Below, one piece after another: positions 47,808 through 58,599 of a stretch of DNA of 64,000 bases. The notes under the pieces were generated by a model. That model was not told where the DNA came from. It saw nothing but the letters and a program-made list of their open reading frames with translations, and did no database searches. Source of the DNA: Ilex aquifolium (lineage: Eukaryota; Streptophyta; Magnoliopsida; Aquifoliales; Aquifoliaceae); assembly GCA_951799425.1 (NCBI GenBank), contig OX637394.1:9976501-10040500 (forward strand). The letters are read 5' to 3'. The translations under genes were made by a program, and so were the position numbers. Each line of letters starts with the position of its first letter. The stretch's first letter is position 1.

Positions 47808-48403
47808 CACCATATTGAAAAGCAGTTTTTCAGTATCATACCTCCTATTTTTCATCAATTAAAATAAGACTTGTAATTTTTATATTTTGTTTGTATTGTT
47901 TTTATAATAAATGGCTACAAACAAATCAAAATAAGATCTATGACTAACAATATAGTACCCAAGAGGTACCATATACGTCAAATATAGAAAAAGAGAGGGA
48001 TTATGTAGGTCTCAAGCTCCTATTAGTGATTAGATTTCCCGTGAAAATTTTGGAGGACTAAGTTGACTAACATATAAGGACGGGACACGCCAGATAAATT
48101 TAAGTATATTGCAGTCTCTAACCTTTTCCCGATCTCACAACAACCAGAATCTTGTAAACTATTATGGCCTTGACTAACAGATGCCTTCAAATTCTCATTG
48201 TTAGGTGGCTCAAGGAAGAACAGGAGGATCAACTTCCATATGCTACAAAATTCCTATTTCCTCACTCCAGTTTTTTGAATGTACTCTATAAAAGTACATT
48301 GAAAGGATGCATCACATAAGGTTTTAGGCTATCAACTGTCATGTTCCCATGGTCTCAGTTTAGGCCCTAGCTTTAGATTACCATTCTAGTGTTCAACCTT
48401 GAA

Positions 48404-48406
<3 letters not shown>

Positions 48407-48440
<34 letters not shown>

Positions 48441-48463
48441 ACACACACACACACACACACACA
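48407..48463. repeat. (CT)n(CA)n compound microsatellite
   Basis: About 15 CT units followed by about 11 CA units. Confidence 0.93.
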
Positions 48464-48738
48464 AAATGAGAAAGCCAAAGGGCTTGGACAACCAGATTAC
48501 ATTCAGTAAATGGAGGCAGAGTTGGTCTCCTTTATTTTTTTGACTAAGGAAGGCCTAATACAATCTGTCTTCTACTCATTATACCCAAATAATTGATTTT
48601 AGCTGATCTAACAATACAATAGGCCTTCAATTGATGCTCTTGACTTACCAACACTACTTGAATACCTTCATCCACCCATCTTGAAACAAAATTAATGTTT
48701 GTTTGATTCAAGTAATTTTTTTTATCTCGATTTTTGTT

Positions 48739-49055
48739 GAGTTAACTATGTATTTGGTACCCGAACTATGCTTTGTTGTGTTTAATTTAGCCCTTGAATT
48801 ATAACATTTGTGTCAATATGGTTCTTCCGTCCAAATTCGTTGTTAAATTTGACAAAATTTCTCACGTGCACAATCCGTGACTCCTAAACTATACCCTAAT
48901 CTCAAACTCACATGATGCGCACGTGAGAAATTCTGTCAAAATTAACCGCGAATTTGGAAGAAAGTGTCACATTAACATAAATGATATAGTTCAGATGTTA
49001 AATTGACACAAAACATAGTGCAAGGACTTGATTGACACAAATAAATAATTAACTC
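48739..49055. mobile_element. 317-bp Mutator-like foldback element
   Basis: The arms GAGTTAACTATGTATTTGGT and the complement of ...AATAAATAATTAACTC pair across most of the element; CTCACGTGC and GCACGTGAG lie near the loop. Flanks ATTTTTGTT and ATTTTTATT match in 8 of 9 positions, consistent with a 9-bp Mutator-type duplication. Confidence 0.75.
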
Positions 49056-49299
49056 ATTTTTATTTAAGTGTCCTTTAATCTTGTCATTGTGGATGGCTCG
49101 CTCAATGGGTCACTAATTATTCCATGGATCGACTTACCTAACTTGTGACCGATCATGAATTGTTTAGCCTGCCCCGATGCCAAACTCTAAGGGTGTAATA
49201 CATGAGTTGTGTGAGCCAAATTAGCTTAGTTTGGAGTAAATCTTAAGAAAAATGTGCATACATTACATTTTCAACTAAAGATAATGTAAACCATTCGAT

Positions 49300-49660
49300 C
49301 AGGTAATCTAGTGATAAGTCGTACTCGTTTAAGATCGTCATTAACTTCTATGTGATTATCAAGTAGAGTTCGATTCACGGGAACAACTCAATTTATTGTT
49401 TGGCTTTGGTGGTATCCTTTCGGGTCCACAGTAAGAGAACCCTCATAATCACGTCTAGAGAGTGTTACTACCTGGTCGCTCCTCTCCCCCTTTCAATGAC
49501 CAAAAAAAAATAAAAAAATAAAGAGAATGTATGAGATTAGCAAATAGTCTAATGGTCATTGATCTCGCTATTGGACTCTAAAATCACGGGTTTGAACATC
49601 GTCGTCTCCCTCCACAATAATAACATCTATCAAAAATAAATAAATAAATAAAAAGAACGT
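49300..49660. mobile_element. Possible SINE-derived sequences
   Basis: Two segments end in B-box-like text: AGAGTTCGATTCACGG near 49364 and CGGGTTTGAACATCG near 49588, each preceded by TCTAGTGATAAGTCG- or TCTAATGGTCATTGA-like A-box text and followed by A-rich tails. They look like tRNA-derived SINE pieces, but the boxes are imperfect and no flanking duplication was established. Confidence 0.35.
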
Positions 49661-49709
49661 GACAAGTTTGTTTTATTATGATGGATATCATAGAGTTATC
49701 AAAGTTGCG

Positions 49710-50106
49710 AACTTGACTATGGTATCGAAAAAATAATTCAGTATCATACTTTCATTTACCATATTTGTGGTTATTTTTATCACATTTGTGGGTCCTTTTA
49801 CTACTGTTGTGGTACATCAAAAAATGGTAAAAATAGTTACCACAATAATAGTAAAAAACATTAACAAATGTGGTAAAAACACTCATAAATGTAGTAAACA
49901 TACCTACAAATATGGTAAATTTTTTGTACCAATGAAAAATAGTAAAAATAGTTATCACAAAATATGGTAAAAACACTTACAAAAATGATAAATCACTCAT
50001 AAATATAATAAAAATTTTAATTATAAAATAACCTATAAAAATTATTAAAATAATAAAAATTAGAGGTACAATACTATAATTATTATTTCAATACCGTAGT
50101 CCAGTC
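49710..50106. mobile_element. Foldback element of the TACGGTAC family
   Basis: The left end CTTGACTATGGTATCGAAAA pairs with the complement of TTTCAATACCGTAGTCCAG at the right. The left half has TTACC/TTTGTGG words and the right half the complementary CCACAA/GGTAAAAA words, giving an AT-rich hairpin. Best-preserved copy of the family in the window. Confidence 0.65.
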
Positions 50107-50339
50107 CCATAATGGCTAAAGAAAAGTTGTGGCAGGTTACTACTGTAACCGAGTTCAAAACTTGAAGCATTATTGGGGGGAGGTGACAATCAAGCAAACA
50201 GCATAAAAGCAGAGGGTGAGGTTAAAGAGTTAAGAGGCCTAAAGTGGAAGGTCTGCACACATATCACATAGACTCTACCGCTCAGAATTCTGGTTCTACC
50301 TGCAAATCTAACTGTCTAGTCACTCTTCAGTACCTCTTC

Positions 50340-50625
50340 TAAATTTTAAATTTTACAACTTTAATAGATATTTTTATTATTTTTATAGTTCATTTTATAA
50401 TAAAAAAATGTATAATTTTTGTTAGTAATTTATAACTTTTGTCATTTTAAGATCAATCGCAAGTACCATAGAAATAGTAAGAATAATTACTACAAAATGG
50501 ATAAAAATATTCATAAAAATTGTAAAAACACTCACAAAAATTATAAGTGACGGTATAGTACTGAATTTTATTTGTTTGGTACCGTAAACTACTCATAAAA
50601 TAAGTACTATTTTACAAAAAGCGCC
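50340..50625. mobile_element. Diverged foldback element of the TACGGTAC family
   Basis: It runs from CAGTACCTCTTCTAAATTTT to TTTGGTACCGTAAACTAC, with the same switch from TTTTTATT words to AATAAAAA words. More decayed than the neighbouring copy. Confidence 0.45.
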
Positions 50626-51716
50626 AAAACGCTAAATAAAAAAGGACAATATAGCTTTACGGTACCTAAAAAAAATTTGTCACTATACTGAAAGTTATTA
50701 TTTAATCAAATAAAATTATATTTAATTGACATATAATTTTTATGATTAATTATAATATCTTATATTTTTTATAATTATAATTTATATTTTATAAATTTTA
50801 ATTCGATGCGACACCATAATCCTTCCTGGGAGGACAAGATTAACACATGAATGTTGAAAGGTTATTTTTATTTTTATTTTTTTGGTCAGGAAAGTTGAAG
50901 GGTTATTAAAATGGTGTACTTGTGGCAAAATTTAACTGCTCCCATCATGGTCATGGATGGATCCATTCTACTGAATTGTGATTGGACCCCTCAGACAGCT
51001 CCCTTTTTGTTTGTGTCTTTTTCTCTTTGCAGTTCCTTCAATAACCCCCATAACTTCACACCCCATCCTTTCTCAACAATGTCACCACTTTTTTCCTATT
51101 TTCTATTTTTTTTATAAGGTTATTGCATTACTTTGGTAGGGTAATTTTTTTTTTTTTAATGGTCAGGTATATTTGGGTCAACTTACGTATAATTGGATTA
51201 ATCTCATCTTTAATTCGATCAAAGGTAAATCATCTATATCAAACAGACTAACCCCGAGTAATTCTTGCAAGATTCGAACATAGGAACTAGAGATGCCAAC
51301 CTTTGATCTTCGTATTTGAATTACAGTTCAGAAGTTATCTACTTTGTCAACGTTGTTCAAGTGGGGGAAATCTGCCCCAAAAAAGGATGTGGTGGTAAGT
51401 AAGAGACAGTGCTATGTACGTTGGTCAATTCTGATTTAGCTACTGTATATAAACATGTAGTCCAACAGTTGTGGGGGTTGTTTTCAGTTTCACATGCTCA
51501 GATAGAAAGGGGCTGCAATAATAATGGTTTGCATAATGCTAGGGTACCTCCAAAAAAAAAGACTAAAGAAATACCATCGTTATCGATATCGTATAATTTT
51601 TTGAGGTGTAAATTATAATTTGTAAAAAGCTATAGTAATTTTAATGGTAGTTCAAGTGGTAATAGGGATAAGCTGTAAACTCAAACATCCTAAATTTGAA
51701 TATTAGCAATCTCTTA
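50626..51716. other. Intergenic, no gene
   Basis: AT-rich spacer. A 68-codon frame near 50.91-51.12 kb has no family resemblance and is not supported as a gene. Confidence 0.4.
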
Positions 51717-52159
51717 GGATTTGTTTGGTATGTGGGTTTGGGGGGATTTTAGAACCTGGGTTGGGGAATAAAACACAACAACCCCATATTTGGTAAATGC
51801 ATAGTTAGTTCAGGGTTTAAAACCCAGCCCGCATTAAGCTCAGGAATTAAACTCAAGTTCATGGATTTCATGAAACCCACCGGGGGATAGGTTTCATATG
51901 TGGGTTAATGGATTTAAGTTAATAAATGACATTTATACTCTCATATATCCCATATATGTAAACAAATATGGGTTTGGATTAAATTGGTTAAGAGGCACAA
52001 TAGTCATTTATATACAATATATTATCATAATAGTCATATATCCGTGCGCATACCAAACATGAGTATGAACGGCATTGAATGTTGAATCTCATCTTTAGGT
52101 TTGGAAAGGTTTGAACAAGTTAATCTAAACCTCTCCCAAAATACATATCAAATATGCCC
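51717..52159. mobile_element. 443-bp Tourist-like MITE
   Basis: The ends GGATTTGTTTGGTATGTGGG and the complement of ATACATATCAAATATGCCC form an imperfect TIR of about 38 bp, flanked by a 3-bp TTA duplication (51714-51716 and 52160-52162). TTA is the PIF/Harbinger preference. Non-coding. Confidence 0.75.
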
Positions 52160-52881
52160 TTAGGGTCATGTCATGGAGGAATTATTCCTCATGAATAATT
52201 TAGTCTCCACGTGGATAGACTGTTTTTTATTGGATTGGAAAGGAGATTAGTCAAGATACACATAAATTAATTCGAACATTTCTGACCGTTAAACTTAAAA
52301 AAAAAAAAAAAAAAAAAGATATGATCAAGCCGAAAACTTTATAATCTATCATAAAAATTATAATTTTCAAAAATTAAGATACAATTTTTAACTGACCCTT
52401 TATTAGTGGCATTATAGTCTACCAACCACCAAATATTTTTTCAGTTCTTTTTTTCTTGAAAAGGTCACTCGATCACTCGACACAACCTCACAAACTAATT
52501 ATGATGTGACACATCAAGGTTACACTATTCAGTTCAGTTTGGAAAAGTGGTGTACCATAGGTTGGAAGATTTACGAGTTATAACCATAGGGAATTTTTTT
52601 TCCTTTGTATATTTAGGGTTGGGTTACGATACTGAAATATTGTTATTAGATACGAAATATTGTTGTTCGGTACCAAAGTATTGTTTTTCGATATTAGTTA
52701 ATGTGTGTGTAAATTAACTTGAACATCTCTAACCGTTAAACCAAAAAAAAAAAGGTCATCCACGTCAGGACTATAGTATTCATGAGAGATAAATCACTCA
52801 TAACTTGGCCCATAGGACTGCCAAGATTCGAATTTAGGACGTCTGAATTATAGCTCATCCATATTACCTAATTAAACTATA
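52160..52881. other. Intergenic with repeated short motif
   Basis: No gene. Two similar segments occur at about 52262-52320 and 52703-52760 (AAATTAA-TTCGAACATTTCTGACCGTTAAAC and a close variant, each followed by a poly-A run), and GATACTGAAATATTGTT repeats near 52630-52690. These suggest decayed repeats of unknown family. Confidence 0.4.
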
Positions 52882-53432
52882 GGATTAATTATACGAGAGG
52901 TTCCCAAAGTATAGAGTTTGTCTCATTTTAGTCCACAATATTTCAATTGTATCATTTTGGTCCCTGAAGTATTGAATATATTTCTATATGGTCCCTCAAG
53001 TAGATAGCGTCTAAATTACTAACGATTTTTTATAATAAACTTGTCACGTGATACTTAAATATGGATAAAAAAAATAATTGAAATAACTCTTGACTAAATT
53101 TTTATTCAAATTTTGGGTAAATAACTACCCAAATTACACAATTTTTGATCATGAACTATCCCAATTTTGATCAAAAGTTACTCATATTACACATTTTTTA
53201 TCAAAAGCTACTCAAATTTTGTTTAAGAGCTATCAAAATTATTTTTTATCCATATTTACGTATTACGTGATAAATTTATGATAAAAATCGTTATCAATCT
53301 AGACGTTGTCTGTTTGAAGGATCATATAAAAATATATTTAATACTTTAAGAATCAAAATGATGCAATTAAAATATTAAAAATTAAAATAAAATAAATACC
53401 ATATTTTAAGGACCTCGAGTGCAGTTAACCTT
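52882..53432. mobile_element. 551-bp Mutator-like foldback element
   Basis: The left arm starts GGATTAATTATACGAGAGGT and the right arm, reversed, GGTTAACTGCACTCGAGGTC; the arms remain alignable for about 200 nt (ACGTGATA, GTCTAGA-like and TATTTAATACTT words). A perfect 9-bp duplication TAAACTATA flanks it (52873-52881 and 53433-53441). Non-coding; an RNA would fold into a long hairpin. Confidence 0.82.
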
Positions 53433-53936
53433 TAAACTATAATAACTTGTATTTGGGTTTTTCATTACTCTACTGTCACATACAAATCCTGAACTGTCAG
53501 ATTTCATAGTAATTAAAGTCATCAAAAGGTTCTAAACTATTCCGTTTCTGTGTGCATGTAAGGATTGCTTTTAGATTCTGAAACATTTTTTCCCAGTGAA
53601 TAGAAGTAGATTTTCTCTTTTGGCAGGAGCCCAACAATGTTGACCAATGGATAACTCCAAAGGGCCTTAAGCCAAGATTGTTCTGTAAAAGAGGTGAAAA
53701 ATTATTTTTTTTTATGGCATAACTTATTTTTCATCAATGAGAATATGACGTATGTTTAAAAAAAAATTTTATTTCATGATTTCACTTTATTTTATTATTT
53801 TCATGATCAATAGTTGCAAGCAAGTGAATTAATGATTTATGGCTTCAATTCACCTTTCTTTTTTTCTTTTTTCTTTTTTTGATATTTGAAATTAAGATTC
53901 TAGAGAATAAATACAATAAATTAAAAGACAGTAAGC

Positions 53937-54099
53937 AAAAATAAATCCTAAGCTAGTCTATTGAGTTAGGCAGTTGGTTCGATTGTAGTGAACTAGTATA
54001 GCTCATAGCAAGCCCTCATCTTGCTAGTTCGTGTGTTATACCATTTGCATTCCTATATGTATGTACAAATTCCCATAGACTAGCTTAGGATTTATTTTT
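53937..54099. mobile_element. 163-bp MITE with perfect 25-bp inverted repeats
   Basis: AAAAATAAATCCTAAGCTAG plus five more bases at 53937-53961 is exactly complementary to 54075-54099. The interior has GGTTCGATTGTAGTG and AGTTCGTGTGTTATACC, reminiscent of B-box words. The perfect arms suggest recent activity. No clear duplication was identified. Confidence 0.75.
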
Positions 54100-54561
54100 A
54101 CATTCCTTCAATTCACCTTTTGGTACGATAAAGAAATATATTTTTGGGTATCATGGTCTTATCCTATCAATAGAGGTCTAAAATTAGAATATGAAATTAA
54201 GCTCGTTTGTATGAGAGGGTTTCCCTCCCATTGGATAGGGAGATCTTCTAACTTGATTTTTCAATGAAGAGGAACTTTTTTCGGGGAGAACAGTTAGGAT
54301 TGCGATATTTTAGAAAATTTAAGTGGTGTGTCTCTAATTATATTTAATGAAGGCGTCTATAAAACTTATTGTAAAAATAATTGAATAACCCAAGAGCTTT
54401 ATTGTAGATTTTTTTTTTTATTTGAGTTCCTTTGGCGATTAAGGCATTTATTAAGTCTCCACCTCATTTTTCTTAAAGATCATCCCAATCAAATAATACA
54501 GTAATCTTTACAACATAGTCAACATTAAACTATAATACACACCATGCCTAAGATTGCGTGT

Positions 54562-55693
54562 CTAGGGCATCAATGGTTGATCAAGAGGCTTCTTCCCAAA
54601 GACCTTCCTCTTGTACTTGATTCCAAAAGGAGTGACCTCTGTATCACATAAATCTGTACCATGCCAGACATGGCGAGGCAAATACCGGCGAAAATAGAAA
54701 TATTCAGAGCTGAGATGAGATCCCTCGAACATCCGAACCTGCGCATATCCGGGACGCCAGTCGTCACTTCCACTCAATTTGAGGTAGAGGTAACAAATGG
54801 GCGAGTCTACGCATTGTCCCTTAACTTGGAATTGGTCTACCATGCAAGCTTGAAATGGTTTTCGAGGCACGTCGTCGAGAACCTCTGGCTCCAATGGATC
54901 CACCCTTCTTAGGTGCTTGGAATTGAGATGGTGCACCAAAATGTCATTTGATTTTGAATCACCAAACCTTATGCTCACATGGTTTGAAGTATCAGCACCC
55001 CTTGTACAAGTTGTTTCTATTGTTACTAGGTAGGTGCAATTTTCCTGCAATGACCAAATCCAAAAAAAAAATTACAAGAAACGAAAATAAGGGATGGGAA
55101 AAAAAACAAGGGAGTTTTAATGTAACAAATCTTTGTACGATTTCTTCAGATGCCATTTGACGACGATAAGAAATATAGCAACGCAGAATATTTGTTCGAT
55201 TGGTCAATTTAAATTACACAAACGGGTGAATGAAATAATCCTTATTTTACCAAATACACTCTCATAACAAACTCTACATGGAGTACCGCAACCTTCGGGT
55301 ATTAAAAAAAATCATTGATTCCCGATGACGAGCTACTATTGGTATAGTTTTCGATTTCAACCATAGTGCATGTAAGTTTAAAAAAGCTCGACACAACCTA
55401 TGGTTAGGCAGGTGAAAACAGAGGATTAATCTCATTAGAATGAAATTACAGTCTGCCCTGGCCTCCACTTAGTGGGTTTTGCCTTAAATACATGGTATGA
55501 ACATGCACACATTCCTCCTACTATTGTTTTTACCCAAGTGGCTAGATAGAACAATAAGCAATTAATTGATTACCTTCTCTTTTGGCAGGAGATTTTCACT
55601 TGTTGCCATTGTGCAAGTTCCTGAACCAAAAACGAAAAAGAAAACAAACAAAGCAAAGATTGAAGAGTCTTTGTACTTCCTCATCTTTTTCAT
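54562..55693 (-). CDS. ATS3-like (embryo-specific protein 3) PLAT-domain secreted protein
   Basis: Exons 55693-55574 and 55044-54562 give 200 aa; the intron 55573-55045 (529 bp) starts GTAATC and ends GTCATTGCAG, in phase 0. Exon 1 encodes a lysine-rich start and hydrophobic signal peptide (about 11-28, IFALFVFFFVF). Exon 2 opens ENCTYLVTIETTCTRGADTS, the typical beginning of the plant ATS3 PLAT/LH2 beta-sandwich, followed by VSIRFGD and RRVDPLEPEVLDDVP. Four to six Cys suggest disulfides in the secretory route. The PLAT domain covers about residues 42-165; the tail is basic (KYKRKVFGKK). Plant ATS3 proteins are embryo-expressed or stress-related, and their biochemical role is largely unknown; PLAT domains usually bind lipid or protein. 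Without exon 1 the frame would have no ATG and no signal peptide. Confidence 0.9.
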
Positions 55694-55855
55694 CTGTCAA
55701 ACTCAAACCCTAGGAAACAAGTCCTTTAAGTGATGATTATCAGATCTTCTCCCTGTAATTTATAGACTTCTCATCACTCATTCTTGTCTTCAATGACTCA
55801 AAAGCAAATATTCTGAGGCTTTTTCCCAATTCTTTATTGTCTTTTTTCTTTTTTA

Positions 55856-56204
55856 GGTTTATAGCATTTTTAGTCTCTAAAATATATATTTTTTGTCAGT
55901 TTAGTCCTCATTGTATCAATATTGTCAATTTGGTCAATAAAGTATTCAATATGTGTCACATTGGTCTCTAATCTAACAATACATTAAGCTTTTTGATGAA
56001 AGTGACCCATGCTATTTTTTTAGACGGTATCACGTGTCCAACACGTAATCATTCCGTCAAAAACTTAACAGTCGGTCTATGTAGAGACCAAAATTACACG
56101 AATTGAATATTTTAAGGACTTAATTGACAAAATTGATACAAGAAAGACTAAATTGACAAAAAATACATACTTTGAAGACCAAAAGTGCTATTAACCCTTC
56201 TTCT
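55856..56204. mobile_element. Foldback Mutator-like element upstream of the ATS3-like gene
   Basis: The left arm GGTTTATAGCATTTTTAGTC matches the complement of the right arm (GGTTAATAGCACTTTTGGTC) and pairing continues for about 80 nt (TTTTTTGTCA-TTTAGTC, GTATCAAT-TTGTCAAT). A 9-bp TCTTTTTTA occurs on both sides (55847-55855 and 56205-56213), but it is low in complexity. It begins about 160 bp upstream of the ATS3-like ATG. Confidence 0.7.
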
Positions 56205-57659
56205 TCTTTTTTATGCTAACCCCAGAATCTAATTCCTGTTTTGAAAAGGTTTCTTGGCTATTACTCATACCATCTTTGTTTATTAAACATAATTTCTCTT
56301 AATTATGGGTAAAGCACCTTTTTTTTGCTTGTGCACTACTCTTTTTGTCTTCTTGATTTGATTGCTAAAGCCAGATTCCAACAAGTAACATTAAAAGTTT
56401 AAGAAAGATGAAGTTACCTAATTTGCTAGCTAGTGTAGCTCTTTTGAACAGTTAGTTGTCTGATTTGAAGTGAAGTTCTGTATGGAAACTTTAGAGATGT
56501 GACCATCCATCATAATAATATTGGGTAAGTCCTTTCATTTTCGAAAACACATGTCCCTATCCCTATCCCTATCCCTATCCCGTTCATAACCAAACACCAC
56601 TCAACCACACACACAAACACATATATGGGTTCACAAAAGAAAATTTATTACAGGAATTTACGCTCTTTTCTCAGCCACTAGCCGGCGAAGGAAAAACAGA
56701 GGCACCGATCGATGGGATTTTACAGGGCACATATGGATCATTTCAAGACCATCAATTTCAAGAGGGAGAAACAATCATATGCATGGACATTGTTAGCTAT
56801 GATTGGCAAGAAATAGAAATAAGAGAGTAAAAGTATCAGAACACTACCTTTGTATGATTTTTCTGTTGTTTACAATGCAACTGAATCTTTTCTTATGGAT
56901 AAATCTAATAGAGACAGCTTATAGACAGTCAGTTTTGTTACCTTTCAAATGGCTTATTATTTGGCAGCACTGAAGGATAAATTATTTTTTTTTTTTTGGT
57001 ATTACGGTCGGGGAGAAGGATAATGTTGAGCATATCAGCTTAAAAATTTGATCTAAGCAACATTTGGCATTATGAAGAAGCATATTTCCCATATTGCTGT
57101 CACTTATTTTGACCATTTCTAGCCGGCAGAAGTTGTGTATTAATGTAAATACTATATTAAAAAAATTTGATTGGAGGGTGAAAGAAACAGGAAAATTTTT
57201 GAAGGATGAGGCTGTGTAGTAATTATTACTATTTTACAAAAGTGGTCTATATGGATTTTATTATATAAATAATATGAGCTTCATTAGAGGGGGAAGTCTC
57301 ACCCTCCTTCAGTGGTAATGAATTCGAACTCGCTTGTGTTTGTAATCCTTAGTAATTTTTACACTTTGTACCCCGAAAGATTATTTTTTTCATTTTGTAC
57401 ATTGAATGTCATAAATTGGTTCTAATGTGGCCTTCAGATTAACATTCTTTTCAGATTTCATTAAAAATTGATACACAGCCACCCAAGAATATGAATTGTA
57501 AGTTTATATTTTTGTCCAATAGCAACACATGTGGGTGACATGTACATCAAATTTTAACGGAATTTAAAATCCGAGGACCACATTAGAACCAATTTATAAC
57601 ATTCAGTAGAGAATGAAAGTCTCGCCCTCCTCCGGTGGTATCAAATTTTTTTCAACATT
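56205..57659. other. Intergenic; hexamer repeat and foldback remnant
   Basis: No gene seen. It contains (CCCTAT)n at 56555-56582. A foldback lies at about 57395-57605 (ATAAATTGGTTCTAATGTGG and its complement CCACATTAGAACCAATTTAT). A 27-nt direct repeat with a few mismatches (AGTCTCACCCTCCTTCAGTG and AGTCTCGCCCTCCTCCGGTG) flanks that foldback. Confidence 0.5.
56555..56582. repeat. (CCCTAT)n hexamer
   Basis: Between four and five CCCTAT units. It resembles but does not equal the plant telomere unit CCCTAAA. Confidence 0.9.
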
Positions 57660-57858
57660 GCTGACGTAGTATCACCAATTAATAATAAAATGTCAAGTGG
57701 ACAAGGTGGAACTACATTTGGGTAATTATTTGCTTACATGGAGGAAGGAATTGTAGTTATTTGCTTACATAGAGGGTTGATTATTAATTTTAGTGAGGTC
57801 ATTTATTTATTTATTTTGTATTTATTTTGATATTATTGATTGGTAATACCACGTCAGC
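57660..57858. mobile_element. 199-bp MITE with CTGACGT termini
   Basis: GCTGACGTAGTATCACCAAT and the complement of ATTGGTAATACCACGTCAGC form an imperfect TIR, flanked by ATT on both sides. A small palindrome (CATTATGACGTGGTATCACC) continues just outside the right end, so the boundary could be complex. Confidence 0.6.
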
Positions 57859-58558
57859 ATTATGACGTGGTATCACCATTGTAATGAATATTTTCTCTCA
57901 CCAGTTGTCATAGATTCGAATTCGCTTGTAATAATAGTTCCTGTAAACCACATATTGTTGGAGGGACTGAATATCCAGCTTGCTTTCAGTAGTGCCGTGG
58001 TGACGAGCTCGACCATCCAAGATCAACAGCTATAACTTAAATCGAACATTATACAACAGATGAAAACCTCAAGGTAACGTCCTGGTAAAGTTGCTATACC
58101 TGGTCGCCCTGACCACCCACCATTAAAAAAAATATATTCCTATCCACATATGTACTGCTGTATGTAAGACTAAACTTGAAAGAAAGAACAATTCCGACTA
58201 AAGAAACAAAAATAAAAATAAAACGTTGTTCTAAAAGTACTTAAAAACTAAAAAATTAAAAGGCACATTAAATAAAAAACCTTTTCAAATAGTACCCAAA
58301 ATTTTATTGTCTACCAAGAAGTTGATATACATGACCGGCGTTGCCGTCTGGATATCTTCTGGTGAAGTTGTTTACTTGGGGAGCCTCATGAGTGCACAGT
58401 GTGTAATCAGTCATTCTCTTAATAATCTACGCCCCGGCCGTCTTGTATACCAGTTTTTTATTTACAGAATTCTTACTTGCAAGAACTACATTTTGAAACT
58501 TCCATTGACCACAACCGATAAATGTTGGTAACATGTAATAATGTAAGCCAATTCAATT
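57859..58558. other. 5' flank of GH18 copy 4
   Basis: No gene recognised; holds decayed SINE-like text (GATTCGAATTCGCTTGTAAT near 57912, GGTCGCCCTGACCACCCACC near 58106) and the promoter of the GH18 gene. Confidence 0.35.
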
Positions 58559-58566
58559 TATATAAA
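58559..58566 (+). promoter_or_regulatory. TATA box of GH18 copy 4
   Basis: TATATAAA lies 34-41 bp before the ATG at 58600, so the 5'UTR would be only about 10 nt. Its position rules against the longer open frame from 58522. Confidence 0.6.
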
Positions 58567-58599
58567 TGCCCCCCCAAAACAAAATCTCCGTGCAGCTTA

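Noticed and set aside
5185-48463. CRISPR-like array
   Set aside because: Regular repeats in the window are microsatellites or transposon subterminal repeats; no repeat-spacer pattern exists and the DNA is eukaryotic.
49300-49660. Functional tRNA gene
   Set aside because: B-box-like words are present, but no cloverleaf could be formed; a SINE relic is more likely.
56555-56582. Interstitial telomere repeat
   Set aside because: The unit is CCCTAT, not the plant CCCTAAA, and only four to five units occur.
58522-58599. Longer N-terminus for GH18 copy 4 from 58522
   Set aside because: It lies upstream of the TATA box at 58559-58566 and would bury the signal peptide behind 26 polar residues.
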